A stretch of 64,000 nt of DNA from Flavipsychrobacter stenotrophus (GTDB lineage: Bacteria > Bacteroidota > Bacteroidia > Chitinophagales > Chitinophagaceae): positions 248,001-312,000 of the forward strand of contig NZ_PPSL01000004.1 of NCBI RefSeq assembly GCF_002954265.1, read 5' to 3'. A program made the position numbers and the translations under genes. Of this stretch, positions 40,860-51,998 are shown in pieces (within the stretch, counting starts at the first letter, position 1; each line of letters opens with the position of its first letter). The notes under the pieces are model-generated. The model was not told the DNA's origin. It searched no databases and saw only the letters and a list, made by a program, of their open reading frames with translations.

Positions 40860-43800
40860 TTATTCTTTTATCAGGCGGCGGGTTACCTTGTTGTTGCCCG
40901 ATGATACTTCTATCAAGTATATGCCCGATGCAAAGTTGCTGAGCGATACATTGATGGTTCCTGACCTCTGTTGTACTTTTTCTGAATAGACAACGGTGCC
41001 CGTCATATTCATCACCTTTAAATTTACCGCATCCTTCTTATTCATTGAGAAGTTGACCTTTACCTGATCTGTAGCCGGGTTTGGCAGCAGGTCTACTCTC
41101 AGGAAGTCATCCTGCGTAATTGCCTGCGGTGCATCTGTGGTCAGCTCCAGCCTTTTATTGCCCTGTGTATTGGCATCCTTAGTGATGGTGAATTTGTATT
41201 CCATACCCGGAGTTATCTCGGTGTATGTTTCCAACAACCTGTCGTGAAGGAATAACTTATTGCCAGAAGGCAAAGCAACATTGTCGGCTCTTACAATGAA
41301 ATTCTGCATATACGGACTGCTAATACCCAATGGTATAGTACTACCCATTTTGTAAGGTCGTCCGTCTATTGCCATTTTCTTGTTGTCAGCAGAAAGACTA
41401 TAGAAGTTAAATTCAGCACCAGACGGTTTTACTGCATCGAAAGAGTTGTCATCGCCGTCAGTAGCATCATCGCAGAAGTTGAGCGAAAGGGCATCCCACA
41501 TGTGATACTTTTCATCATACACATTTAATGTTGTGTAGCGAGTTCCTGTTTTGAACAGGTATGTAGTCATGTCTGCACCCTTATTGCTTTCATTGAATAC
41601 AAGGCTATCGCCATTGTGCGCTGCTCTTACCTGGAAGGCGGCATTGGCCTGCAGGTAATAAGGGTCGGGTGTAACGGTGTTGATCGTGATCGGCTGGAAT
41701 GCACCTGCGGCTCCCAGAGATTGGTTCCAAACGAAGAACGCTGTTCCTGTTATGTTGCCAGAAGTAGCCGCATTAGACAATACCGTACCAATGTCTACCG
41801 GTGAGGCGTATGGGTTACCGATCATGTTGTAATCCTGATTGGCGCTACTGCCTTTTTGCAATGTTACTTTTTGTCTTCCTTCATTAAGCGTACCTGTAGT
41901 GACTATGGTGACATCATTAGGTGTGTATGTGCCAAAGCCAAGGCCTTGTCCTTTGGAGCCTCTTACAAAGATACGTATACCCTGATACCTTTTCAATGTA
42001 TTGCTATCTGCAGCTGTTATTCTTATATCGGTATAAGGTTTCCATCCCGGATCGTAGCCGAGCGCAGAGTTACTGGTATAAGGATCTAATCTGAAGCAAG
42101 ATGGCGCATTTGACGAGGTAGAAGTAAATCCGTTTGCTGATCCCCCCTGGCCTGTAATGTCAATATACTTTTCTACCTGACTGAGCGACATAGACGCATT
42201 GAATGGATGGCTCCAGAATCTGTATCTTCTGTAGCCGCCCTGTATATATTGCTGTACGTTTACTTTTCCGACAATATGTGTACCCGCTGCCATTTCAGCA
42301 ATTCTTGCAGAATAGAGGTAATCTGAATACAAGGTAAGGCTATCGTGCGTTGTCAGTGATCCTGCTGTTAATTTCAGTGCCGTTCTGACAACAATCTGTG
42401 AGCCGGTATCGATAGTTGCCCCATTGCTATTATTGATCTCTAAAGTATTGATCATGCCGGTACCACTTACATGTTGCGCAATAGTACTGTCCAGAACTAT
42501 CTTTCCTTCTCCATCTATAGTACCGTTAAGAGATAAGGTTCCCTTTACATCTAACCAGGCTCCCGGATTGACGGTTATTAATGCACCCGGCTCAACGATA
42601 AGGTTACGCACCTTATCAGATGTGGAATCCAATACAATAGGGAAGTAGGTAGCTGATGCAGGTATGGTCAAGTCGTGCGTAGCATCCGGCATAACACTAC
42701 CTAACCAGTTAGTAGGTTCTGTCCAGTCTGTTTCCTGACCGGTAGCGCCACCTATCCATTGCCTTACAGCTACTGTTACTGTAATAAATGTATTAGCAGT
42801 TCCGCAGCTATTGGTAACTGTATAGTAAATGTTAGCACTGCCGGTTGTTTTTGTATGCACATTTCCTGATACATCAACGGTCATAACAGAAGTATCGCTG
42901 CTGGTCCATACACCTGCCGGAGTTGCGTCTGTAAAGGCATAAGTAACATCGAGTGGTAAAGTTGTTGCTCCGGTTATTGCTGCAACAGATGCTATAGAAC
43001 TTACTATTGCTGTTGTAGACGCATCGGCCAAACCGGTGCAACCAAAGCTATTGCTATAGTTAACAGTAACCGTTTTGCTACCATTAGTCAACCAGCGCAT
43101 AGTTACAGTATTATCTGTACTGCCTATACCCCCTGATATGATAGTGTAGTCAATACCTGCGGTGCCGGGCACAGACCATATGTAGGATGACTGGCCTGCC
43201 TGAGTGGTGTAGGTAACGTTTGTACCCGTACAGATAGCAGGGCCGGGATCTACCGAATAAGTAGGAACCGGGAGAGGATGAATAGTAACTGTCTGCGTTG
43301 CCGTGTTTATACAACCGTTAATATCTATACCTGTTGCTGTATAAGTTGTTGTTACCGTAGAAGAACTAATAACATTTGCTCCTGTACTTTCATCAAGGTC
43401 AGCAGAAGGCAACCAGCTATATGTATCTGCTCCGGCTGAAGTAAGCGAGGTGCTTGCGCCAATGCAGAGTGATGAGCTACCCGGGGTTAGAGTTACAGCC
43501 GGAAGCGGATTGATTGTGATCAACTGTGTAGCGATACTACTGCATCCTGCCACACTTAATCCGGTAACAGTATAAGTGGTTGTTGTTGTAGGAGAGGCAG
43601 TAACAGTAGTTCCTGTTGTTGCACTCAACCCGGTTGCCGGAATCCAGCTGTATGTATTTCCGCCGGTTGCATCTATTGTTGTTGACTCACCTGAGCACAT
43701 AGTGCCAATTCCCGGTGTTGCAGTAATAGTAGGGATAGGATTTACTATGATGGTCCGGATGGCGATATCGCTACATCCTGATCCGTTAGTTCCTGTTACT

Positions 43801-46800
43801 GTATAAGTGGTAGTAGCGGAAGCAGTGCATGTTACCAATGAACCTGTACTTGCGCTGAGGCCAGTTGCCGGACTCCAAACATAAGTACTACCACCGCCTG
43901 CACTAAGGGTTGTTGCAAAGCCGTTACAGATAGTTGTAGTTCCACCGCCCGCTGTAATAGTTGGCAGGTTGTTTACTGTTATAGTACGAGTTGAAGTACT
44001 GCTACATCCTGCGGCACTTGTTCCGGTAACAGTATATGTTGTGGTAATGGATGGTGAGCAGGTAACAGGTGTGCCCGTAGATGCACTTAAGCCCGTAACC
44101 GGCAGCCAGCTGTATGTTGACCCGCCTGTAGCAGAAAGGGTAGTAGAGAATCCGTTGCAAATACTTGTGCTGCCGGCAGATGCACTGATGGTAGGTATTG
44201 GGTTGACTGTTATCAGCTGTGTGATATTACTTACGCAGCTACCGCCACTAATACCCGTGATGGTGTATGTAGTTGTAGTAGTAGGAGATGCTATTACCGT
44301 GGCTCCTGTCGTAGTGTTTAGTCCTGATGATGGTGCCCAAGTATACGAGCTTCCGCCGCTTGCATTAATAGCGGTTCCTGATCCTGTACAAAGATTTGGG
44401 TTGGCAGCTAAAACAGCTATGTTACTTACGGTAATAGTTCTTGTGGTTGTGCCAGTACAACCACCCGTACCGGTACCGGTTATAGTGTAAGTTGTGGTTA
44501 CAGTGGCACTGCAAGTTACATTAGCACCTGTAGTTGCGCTTAAGCCTGCCGCCGGTGACCATGTATATGCCGTGCCACCCGGCACTGATGCCGACATAGT
44601 AGTGGTGGAACCATTACAGATATTGGCACTACCCACTGTTGTTGTTACAACGGGAGCCGGGTTTACGGTGAATGTTGCTATCGCATTGGCCGAGCAACCG
44701 GTTACGGTGTTTGTACCTGTAACGGTAACTGTGTTGGTAACTGCCAGACTGGTAATGTTAGTAGGAGTGGCTATAACAACCGATCCTGTTGATGCGGATA
44801 GATTTGTTGCCGGAGTCCATACGTAGGTGTTAGCACCACCGCCGGTAAGGGTAGTATTGCTGCCGCTACATACAGAAGTAGGACTGGCTGACGCGGTTAC
44901 AGTAGGTAGGTTATTGACTGTAACGGTGACGGTAGCCGTTGTGACGCAAGGTCCCGCGGATGTACCTGTTACCGTATATGTTCTGGTAACTGTACCGGTA
45001 AATAACGGTGTGGCACTTGTGCTTGAAGACAGATTTGTTGCGGGATTCCAGCTATAGGTAGTGGCTCCAGATGCATTCAGCGTAGTTGTAGCGCCAACAC
45101 AGATACTTGGAGAAGATGCACTTACCGCCACATTATTAACAGTTACAGTTACCGTGCCTGTATTGGCGCAGGTAGTTACCGTTGAGGTACCTGTTACTGT
45201 GTATGTTCTTGTTGTATTGCTATTGCAGCTAACTGAAGCCGATGTGCTATTTGCCAGCCCTGTTGCCGGAGACCATACATATGTATTGGCTCCAGATACA
45301 GCCAGTGTTGTTGAACTACCGTTACAAATAGTAGCAGTGGTTGGTGTCATGGTCAAAACAGGAAGTGCATTTACAGTAACTGTCTTTGTTGTGATTGCGC
45401 TACAGCCCGCCGCACTTGTACCGGTGATCGAGTAAGTAGTAGTGGCGGTGGCAGATGTAACAACAGAAGCACCTGTAGTAGCACTAAGGCCAGTGGCTGG
45501 TGTCCATACATAGGTGTTAGCTCCCGAAACACCCAGGGTAGTTGATGCCCCCCGGCAGATTGTTGCAGTGGTAGGTGTTACGGTCATTACCGGTAATGGG
45601 TTTACCGTTACCAGTCTCGATGCTGTATTGGCACATCCTGTTACTGTATTAGTACCTGTTACAGTATAGGTAACAGTTGTTGTTGGTGATGCGGTGACTG
45701 TTGCTCCTGTTGTTGCTGTTAGAGAAGTTGCAGGAGTCCACGAATAGGTATTGCCACCGCTAGCTGAAAGGGTAGAAGATGCACCACTACATAATGTAAC
45801 TGTTGCAGGCGCTATGGCAATGGTAGGTTTAGGATTTACTGTTATCACCTTTGTAGCGGTATTCGTACATCCTGTTACTGTGTTTGTTCCTGTTACTGTA
45901 TAGGTTGTAGTTGTTGTAGGTGATGCGGTCACGGTAGCACCTGTAGTTGCACTCAAGCCTGTTGCCGGAGTCCATACGTAAGTATTAGCACCTGCTGCCG
46001 TCATTGTAGATGATGAGCCGTTGCAAATAGCAATGGTTGTTGGGGTAACGGTTAGCACCGGCCGTGGATTGACGGTAATAGTACGGGTGGCATTATTAAG
46101 ACAACCCGAACTACTTGACCCCGTGACAGTGTAGGTAGTGGAAACTGTAGGGGTGGATATGACAGTACCACCTGTTGTGACGTTAAGGAAAGTAGACGGT
46201 GTCCAGCTGTATGAAACGCCACCTCCTGCGTTGATCGTTACTGAAGAGCTTGCACAAACAGTTGGTGTGCCGACTACCGTGGTAGTTATTGTAGGCAGCG
46301 GATTTACCGTGTATTGTACTGTAGCAGATGTAGTACAGCTACCTACCGCGCTAATACCGGTTACAGTATATGTTCTGGTGACGGTGCTGGTTGTTACTAC
46401 CACAGCACCTGTTGTAGCACTTAACTGTGTAGTCGGTGCCCACTTGTAAGTAGCTGCGCCCGATCCGGTCAAGGTGGTGCTGGTGCCAATACAAACAGCA
46501 GCTGTTGAAGGGCTTACCAGAGTTACCGGTACAGTCACCGCTCTCGTTGCAGTACCTACGCAGCCAGTTACGGTGTTGGTTCCGGCAATTGTGTAAGTAG
46601 TAGTAACTGTAGGGGTGCATGTTACCGGCGTGCCGGTAGTTGTTGTAAGGAACGTTGTGGGTGTCCATACATATGTATTGGCACCTGATGCGGTAAGGGT
46701 TGCCGATGAACCATTACAAATATTAGCAGCACCGCCCGCGGTGATGGTTGGTGTGCCGTTTACTGTTATAACCTTGGTTGCAGTATTGGTGCAAGTAAGG

Positions 46801-49800
46801 GTGTTAACTCCCGTTACAGTATACGTAGTAGTTACGGTTGTGCTTGTGGTTACAGTTGCGCCTGTAGTTGCGCTCAATCCGGTAGCCGGTGTCCAGGTAT
46901 AGGTTGATCCGCCGGCGGCGGTTATCGTTGTAGATAAGCCGCGGCATAATGTGGTAGCACCAGATGTTGTTATCGTTGGTTTAGGATTGATGGTGATCAG
47001 TCTTGTTGCTGTGGCCGAGCATCCTGCGGCATTTCTACCTGTAACTGTATATGTAGTGGTAACTGTAGCCGAGCAAGTAACCGGTGTTCCCGTGGAGGCA
47101 CTCAGCCCGGTTGTTGGTAACCAGGAATAAGTAGTACCGCCTGTTGCGCTCAACGTTGTGGATACACCATTACACATTGTAGATACACCAGATGTGGCGG
47201 TAACAGTAGGCACGCCATTAATTGTGATCGTTTGGGTTCTTGTACCCACACAGCCATTAGCATTTGTTCCTGTTACTGTGTAAGTGGTAGTAGTTGTAGG
47301 TGTAGCTGTTATAGTTGCTCCGGTACTGGAGCTTAACCCTGCCGTGGGCAGCCAGGTATAGGTGACAGCCCCTGTGGCAGTCATTGTTGTGGAACTTCCC
47401 GGACATACACTAGCAGAGCCTACAGTAACCGTAGGCGTAGGTAATGCGTTTACGGTTATTGCTTGTGTTGCAGTAGTGGTACACGTACCACTTACCCCTG
47501 TTACGGTATATGTTCTTGTTACTGTTGTAGTGGTTACAACTGCAGCCCCGGTGGTGGCACTCAAGCTGGTGGCAGGCGACCATCTATAGGTGGCACTGGT
47601 GCCTGTGTTAGTAGCAGTAATAGTGGTAGATGAACCGATGCAAATTGCTGCTGATGCGGCACTTACTGAAGTACGTGGTACTGTTATTAGACGGGTGCCT
47701 GTTGAAGAACAACCTGTTACAGTGTTTGTACCTGTGGCTGTGTATGTAGTGTTAACAGTTGGCGTTGCTCTTATTACAGCACCGGTAGTGGCACTCAATG
47801 CCGTATTGGGCAACCATGTATAAGTATTACCTCCGCTGGCAGTTAGCGTTGTAGTTACACCCGAGCAGGCCAGAGTAGCAGTAGTACCTACTGCTATGGT
47901 AGGGAGTGGATTTACCGTAATAGCGCGGGTAGCAGTGCTGCTGCAGCCCAGGCTAGTTCCTGTTACTGTATATGTAGTAGTGGTTGTACCACTGAAAGTT
48001 ATTGGTGTACCTGTTGTTGCGCTGAGGCCGGTTCCGGGTGTCCAGCTATACGTTGTTCCGCCCGATGCTGATAAAGTAGTTGTATTACCTATACACACCG
48101 CTGCCGATCCTGATGTTGCAGTAACGGTTGGAATAGGATTTACTGTAACTGTAGCTGTAGTTGTAGCGCTACAACCTGTGTTAGTTCCTGTTACTGAGTA
48201 GGTAGTTGTATTTGTTCCTGTAAAGGTAACCGTTGCGGCAGTGCTGGAGCTAATGCCTGTGGTGGGTGTCCATACATAAGTAGTTGCACCAGTTGCGGCA
48301 ATGGTTGTAGATGTACCGCTACATATTGCGGCTGATCCCGGTGTTGCTGTTAGCGTAGGAATTGCATTGACAGTTATTGTTTGGGTTGCATTGCTGCTGC
48401 ATCCACTTGTTGTACCTGTTACAGAATAAGTAGTGGTAGTGGTTCCGTTAAATGTAACCGTAGCTCCGGTTGTTGCGGTAAGACCTGTTGATGGTGTCCA
48501 GCTGTAAGTTGTACCACCAGCCGCAGTTATAGTTGTGGCTGTGCCGCGGCAAACGGTAGAAGAACCGGCAGTTGCTGTTACTGTTGGTACGGCATTAACA
48601 GTGATTGTAGTAGAAGCTGTTGAAGTACAACCGGTAACTGTATTGGTGCCGGTAACTGTATAAGTAGCAGTATTCGTTCCGGTAAAAGTAACCGGAGTGC
48701 CGGTGGTTGCACTAAGATTAGTTGCCGGATTCCATGAATAAGTGTTGGCTCCCGCAGCTGATAATGTAGTGCTAGTTCCCCTGCATATGCTTGCTGAGCC
48801 CGGTGTTGCTGTAACAGTAGGTAATGCATTTACAGTAACGGTCACAGATGCAGTTGACGTACATCCTGTTACTGTGTTGGTGCCAGTTGCCGTATATGTC
48901 GCTGTAGCAGTTCCGCTGAATGTTACCGGTGAACCGGTTGCCGAGCTTAAACTTGTAGCGGGGTTCCATGAATAGGTATTGCCTCCCGTTGCCGATAATG
49001 TAGTGGTTGCGCCACGGCATATTGCCGCGGATCCTGAAGAAGCTGCAATTGTTGGCAGTGCATTGACCGTTACTGTTACTGATGCTGTGGAACTACATCC
49101 CAAAGATGTTCCTGTTACCGTATAAGTAGCAGTGTTAGTTCCGCTGAATATTGGGTTAGCTATAGCAGCATTACTGAGGTCAGTTGCCGGGTTCCAGCTA
49201 TAAGTAGTAGCTCCTGCTGCAGTTATTGTTGTTGTTGCTCCACGGCAAATACTAGCTGCCGATGGAGTAGCTGTAACTGTAGGTATTGGATTTACTGTTA
49301 TAGTGACTGAAGCAGTAGATGTACAACCTGTTACAGTGTTAGTGCCCGTTGCGGTGTATGTTGCAGTAGCAGTTCCGGTAAATGTTACCGGTGTACCTGT
49401 TGCCGCGCTTATGTTAGTTGCCGGATTCCATGAATAAGTATTACCGCCTGTGGCTGATAAAGTTGTTGAAGTTCCGCGGCATATAGTTGCGGAGCCGGGA
49501 GTGGCAGTAATAGTTGGCAATGCATTTACTGTTAATGTTACCGTTGCGGTAGAACTACATCCCAGGGATGTACCGGTTACTGTATAAGTAGCAGTGTTTG
49601 TTCCGCTGAATATTGGGTTGGCTATTGCGGCATTGCTGAGGTTAGTTGCCGGATTCCAGCTATAAGTAGTCGCTCCTGCAGCTGTTATTGTAGTTGTTGC
49701 TCCGCGGCAAATACTAGCTGCAGATGGAGTAGCGGTAACTGTAGGTATTGGATTTACCGTTACGGTTACTGAAGCAGTAGACGCACAACCTGTTACAGTG

Positions 49801-51353
49801 TTAGTGCCAGTTACGGTATATGTAGCCGTTGCAGTTCCGGTAAATGTTACCGGAGTACCAGTTGCAGCACTCAGATTTGATGCAGGGTTCCATGAATATG
49901 TATTTCCGCCTGTTGCCGATAATGTTGTATTTGAGCCGTTACATATAGATGCTGAACCTGCTGTAGCCGTAACCGTTGGCAGTGCATTGACCGTTACTGT
50001 TACAGATGCAGTGGAACTACATCCCAACGATGTTTCTGTTACTGTATAAGTAGCGGTGTTTGTACCGCTGAATATTGGATTGGCTATTGCGGCATTGCTG
50101 AGGTTAGTTGCCGGATTCCAGCTGTAAGTAGTGGCTCCAGCTGCTGTTATTGTAGTTGTTGCTCCACGGCAAATACTAGCTGCCGATGGAGTAGCTGTAA
50201 CTGTAGGTATTGGATTTACCGTTACGGTTACTGAAGCAGTAGACGCACAACCTGTTACAGTGTTAGTGCCCGTTACTGTGTATGTTGCAGTAGCAGTTCC
50301 GGTAAATGTTACCGGTGTTCCTGTTGCTGCACTTATGTTAGATGCCGGATTCCATGAATATGTGTTTCCACCTGTAGCTGATAAGGTGGTGTTTGATCCT
50401 ATGCATATAGATGCTGAACCGGCCGTAGCTGTAATTGTTGGTAATGGATTGACCGTTACTGTTACCGATGCAGTAGAACTACATCCCAGTGATGTGCCGG
50501 TTACAGTATAAGTTGCAGTGTTTGTTCCGCTGAATATTGGATTGGCAATTGCGGCATTGCTCAGGTCTGTTGCCGGGTTCCAGCTATAGGTAGTAGCACC
50601 TGCACCGGTTAAGGTTGTAGTTGATCCACGGCAAATGCTTGCTGCTGATGGGGTAGCGGTAACGGTAGGAATTGGATTAACAGTTACAGTGACTGACGCT
50701 GTGGATGCGCAGCCTGTCACGGTGTTAGTCCCCGTTACGGTGTATGTTGCCGTAGCAGTACCTGTAAATGTTACCGGTGTTCCTGTTGATGCGCTAATAT
50801 TAGTTGCAGGATTCCATGAATAAGTATTACCACCCGCAGCCGATAAAGTTGTTGAGGTTCCCCGGCATATTGCTGCAGAACCAGGAGTAGCAGTTATAGT
50901 TGGTAGGGCATTGACGATTATTCGTACTGCCGTAGGGCTGGTAAGGCTACCTGAAGTATTACAGCTACCTGAACCTGTCCATGTTAACTTACAATAATAA
51001 TAGAAAGTATCGGCTGATGCGACCGGCGCAGTAGTTGGAGGCGTAAATGAAAAAGTACCTGTAGCCGGAAATGCTGACGTTGCAGCCGTCGTAGTTACTG
51101 AAGTTCCCCCTACAATACTATTTGTAGTGTTTTTGAACCAGGATACCGTTAGTGAGACGCCAGATTGCGCTCCTGATGCTCCTTGCACACATGTGTTATA
51201 GGTAAAAACAATTGGGCTTGCAGTTGCTCCTGCACAATACACTGAGGATGTAGTAGTAGTGGAGCTTCCAGTTGCAAGTGGTGAGTAAACTCTGACAGCA
51301 AAAGCACTGGAAAATGACAATACAGATAAAAGCGAAAGTAAAAAAGTCCTCAT
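40860..51353 (-). CDS. Giant T9SS surface protein with 33 Ig-like repeats
   Basis: 3,497 residues. Signal peptide MRTFLLSLLSVLSFSSAFA, a divergent N-terminal domain to about residue 150, then 33 tandem repeats of about 76-80 residues. Each repeat has an ICxG cysteine, a YxWxP motif, TYTVTG and a second Cys before the final strand, a pattern of small Ig/PKD-like domains with one disulfide. Two divergent Ig/PKD-like domains follow, then a region with QWIGGATGQETDWTEPTNWL, a large C-terminal domain and a type A sorting domain (LLPNPATDQVKVNFSM ... SGIYLIEVSSGNNKVTRRLIKE). It probably forms a long fibre or adhesin on the cell surface. Start: ATG at 51,353; the open frame to 51,464 lacks a signal. 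Extremely Thr-rich. Confidence 0.92.
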   Translation of the reverse strand: MRTFLLSLLSVLSFSSAFAVRVYSPLATGSSTTTTSSVYCAGATASPIVFTYNTCVQGASGAQSGVSLTVSWFKNTTNSIVGGTSVTTTAATSAFPATGTFSFTPPTTAPVASADTFYYYCKLTWTGSGSCNTSGSLTSPTAVRIIVNALPTITATPGSAAICRGTSTTLSAAGGNTYSWNPATNISASTGTPVTFTGTATATYTVTGTNTVTGCASTASVTVTVNPIPTVTATPSAASICRGSTTTLTGAGATTYSWNPATDLSNAAIANPIFSGTNTATYTVTGTSLGCSSTASVTVTVNPLPTITATAGSASICIGSNTTLSATGGNTYSWNPASNISAATGTPVTFTGTATATYTVTGTNTVTGCASTASVTVTVNPIPTVTATPSAASICRGATTTITAAGATTYSWNPATNLSNAAIANPIFSGTNTATYTVTETSLGCSSTASVTVTVNALPTVTATAGSASICNGSNTTLSATGGNTYSWNPASNLSAATGTPVTFTGTATATYTVTGTNTVTGCASTASVTVTVNPIPTVTATPSAASICRGATTTITAAGATTYSWNPATNLSNAAIANPIFSGTNTATYTVTGTSLGCSSTATVTLTVNALPTITATPGSATICRGTSTTLSATGGNTYSWNPATNISAATGTPVTFTGTATATYTATGTNTVTGCTSTASVTITVNPIPTVTATPSAASICRGATTTITAAGATTYSWNPATDLSNAAIANPIFSGTNTATYTVTGTSLGCSSTASVTVTVNALPTIAASSGSAAICRGATTTLSATGGNTYSWNPATSLSSATGSPVTFSGTATATYTATGTNTVTGCTSTASVTVTVNALPTVTATPGSASICRGTSTTLSAAGANTYSWNPATNLSATTGTPVTFTGTNTATYTVTGTNTVTGCTSTASTTITVNAVPTVTATAGSSTVCRGTATTITAAGGTTYSWTPSTGLTATTGATVTFNGTTTTTYSVTGTTSGCSSNATQTITVNAIPTLTATPGSAAICSGTSTTIAATGATTYVWTPTTGISSSTAATVTFTGTNTTTYSVTGTNTGCSATTTATVTVNPIPTVTATSGSAAVCIGNTTTLSASGGTTYSWTPGTGLSATTGTPITFSGTTTTTYTVTGTSLGCSSTATRAITVNPLPTIAVGTTATLACSGVTTTLTASGGNTYTWLPNTALSATTGAVIRATPTVNTTYTATGTNTVTGCSSTGTRLITVPRTSVSAASAAICIGSSTTITATNTGTSATYRWSPATSLSATTGAAVVTTTTVTRTYTVTGVSGTCTTTATQAITVNALPTPTVTVGSASVCPGSSTTMTATGAVTYTWLPTAGLSSSTGATITATPTTTTTYTVTGTNANGCVGTRTQTITINGVPTVTATSGVSTMCNGVSTTLSATGGTTYSWLPTTGLSASTGTPVTCSATVTTTYTVTGRNAAGCSATATRLITINPKPTITTSGATTLCRGLSTTITAAGGSTYTWTPATGLSATTGATVTTSTTVTTTYTVTGVNTLTCTNTATKVITVNGTPTITAGGAANICNGSSATLTASGANTYVWTPTTFLTTTTGTPVTCTPTVTTTYTIAGTNTVTGCVGTATRAVTVPVTLVSPSTAAVCIGTSTTLTGSGAATYKWAPTTQLSATTGAVVVTTSTVTRTYTVTGISAVGSCTTSATVQYTVNPLPTITTTVVGTPTVCASSSVTINAGGGVSYSWTPSTFLNVTTGGTVISTPTVSTTYTVTGSSSSGCLNNATRTITVNPRPVLTVTPTTIAICNGSSSTMTAAGANTYVWTPATGLSATTGATVTASPTTTTTYTVTGTNTVTGCTNTATKVITVNPKPTIAIAPATVTLCSGASSTLSASGGNTYSWTPATSLTATTGATVTASPTTTVTYTVTGTNTVTGCANTASRLVTVNPLPVMTVTPTTATICRGASTTLGVSGANTYVWTPATGLSATTGASVVTSATATTTYSITGTSAAGCSAITTKTVTVNALPVLTMTPTTATICNGSSTTLAVSGANTYVWSPATGLANSTSASVSCNSNTTRTYTVTGTSTVTTCANTGTVTVTVNNVAVSASSPSICVGATTTLNASGATTYSWNPATNLSSSTSATPLFTGTVTRTYTVTGTSAGPCVTTATVTVTVNNLPTVTASASPTSVCSGSNTTLTGGGANTYVWTPATNLSASTGSVVIATPTNITSLAVTNTVTVTGTNTVTGCSANAIATFTVNPAPVVTTTVGSANICNGSTTTMSASVPGGTAYTWSPAAGLSATTGANVTCSATVTTTYTITGTGTGGCTGTTTRTITVSNIAVLAANPNLCTGSGTAINASGGSSYTWAPSSGLNTTTGATVIASPTTTTTYTITGISGGSCVSNITQLITVNPIPTISASAGSTSICNGFSTTLSATGGSTYSWLPVTGLSASTGTPVTCSPSITTTYTVTGTSAAGCSSTSTRTITVNNLPTITAGGGTTTICNGFATTLSAGGGSTYVWSPATGLSASTGSLVTCTASATTTYTVTGTNGSGCSDIAIRTIIVNPIPTITATPGIGTMCSGESTTIDATGGNTYSWIPATGLSATTGTTVTASPTTTTTYTVTGLSVAGCSSIATQLITINPLPAVTLTPGSSSLCIGASTSLTSAGADTYSWLPSADLDESTGANVISSSTVTTTYTATGIDINGCINTATQTVTIHPLPVPTYSVDPGPAICTGTNVTYTTQAGQSSYIWSVPGTAGIDYTIISGGIGSTDNTVTMRWLTNGSKTVTVNYSNSFGCTGLADASTTAIVSSIASVAAITGATTLPLDVTYAFTDATPAGVWTSSDTSVMTVDVSGNVHTKTTGSANIYYTVTNSCGTANTFITVTVAVRQWIGGATGQETDWTEPTNWLGSVMPDATHDLTIPASATYFPIVLDSTSDKVRNLIVEPGALITVNPGAWLDVKGTLSLNGTIDGEGKIVLDSTIAQHVSGTGMINTLEINNSNGATIDTGSQIVVRTALKLTAGSLTTHDSLTLYSDYLYSARIAEMAAGTHIVGKVNVQQYIQGGYRRYRFWSHPFNASMSLSQVEKYIDITGQGGSANGFTSTSSNAPSCFRLDPYTSNSALGYDPGWKPYTDIRITAADSNTLKRYQGIRIFVRGSKGQGLGFGTYTPNDVTIVTTGTLNEGRQKVTLQKGSSANQDYNMIGNPYASPVDIGTVLSNAATSGNITGTAFFVWNQSLGAAGAFQPITINTVTPDPYYLQANAAFQVRAAHNGDSLVFNESNKGADMTTYLFKTGTRYTTLNVYDEKYHMWDALSLNFCDDATDGDDNSFDAVKPSGAEFNFYSLSADNKKMAIDGRPYKMGSTIPLGISSPYMQNFIVRADNVALPSGNKLFLHDRLLETYTEITPGMEYKFTITKDANTQGNKRLELTTDAPQAITQDDFLRVDLLPNPATDQVKVNFSMNKKDAVNLKVMNMTGTVVYSEKVQQRSGTINVSLSNFASGIYLIEVSSGNNKVTRRLIKE
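48950..50950 (-). repeat. 462-bp higher-order tandem repeat inside the giant gene
   Basis: The word CCGCTGAATATTGG starts at 49,141, 49,603, 50,065 and 50,527, exactly 462 bases (154 codons, two Ig-like repeats) apart. Odd and even repeats in this N-terminal part belong to two alternating types, one with TGTPVTFTGTATATYT and one with SNAAIANPIFSGTNT. Later repeats are more diverged. Confidence 0.85.
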
Positions 51354-51998
51354 TAACTTAATTTTTGGGTTACTAAGCAAAAGTATATGCAAATTACAAT
51401 TTGTGTATATTATTAAATTGTAAATAAACGCATCTGTAAATGCATGAATTTTTTGGGATAACACCCTTTTTCGTGCGTTTTAGCTGCGCTGTTTTTGCGT
51501 ATTTTACAGTCGTTTAGTAGTTGTGAAGTAGTTTGCTCAAATTTTTTATTGGGCGCGGCAAAGATACAGTGTATGTACATTGATAGTAATAGCTTCCTTG
51601 CACACACTTGTTAATGATAGATTAACGGTCTTATTCGCATGTTCAGTTTGTAAATTTGTTTTCCAAAATTTGCATTTATAATTAATATTTTAGTAGTCGA
51701 TTAGTAGTGTATTAATTTATAAGTAGCTTTTTTTTTAAAGTAATTATATTTTAAATATGTATATTTTGGTAAAACATGTAAATAAAAACAGAATTGATAA
51801 AATATAATAAGTTAGTTTTGGCGGAACTAATGTTTAATATTATGATGGTTTTGTTAGACGTAATAAAGCTGTAAAAAACAGCGCTTGGTCCATGCAGATA
51901 TCTAATGCCATTTAATTTAAAAGGTAGTCTGCAAGGTGAAATGAGCAGCCATTTTGTAATTTCCACCCACTTCACACATTTATCCTAATTTCGGCCCC
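51354..51998. other. AT-rich intergenic region upstream of the giant gene
   Basis: 645 bases, very AT-rich, no supported gene. On the minus strand TACTTTTG (51,378-51,385) is a perfect -7 box 25 bases before the giant gene's ATG. I see no repeat or RNA gene. Confidence 0.6.
51378..51385 (-). promoter_or_regulatory. -7 box of the giant repeat gene
   Basis: TACTTTTG fits TAnnTTTG. No clear TTTG is seen at -33. Confidence 0.5.

Noticed and set aside
43576-50823. Long plus-strand open frames across the giant repeat gene (Val/Pro-rich)
   Set aside because: They are the antisense of the Thr-rich repeats, kept open by base composition and repetition, with no start signals or families.
40860-51464. 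Longer start at 51,464 for the giant protein
   Set aside because: The extra 37 residues lack a signal peptide and overlap the -7 box; the ATG at 51,353 begins a perfect signal.
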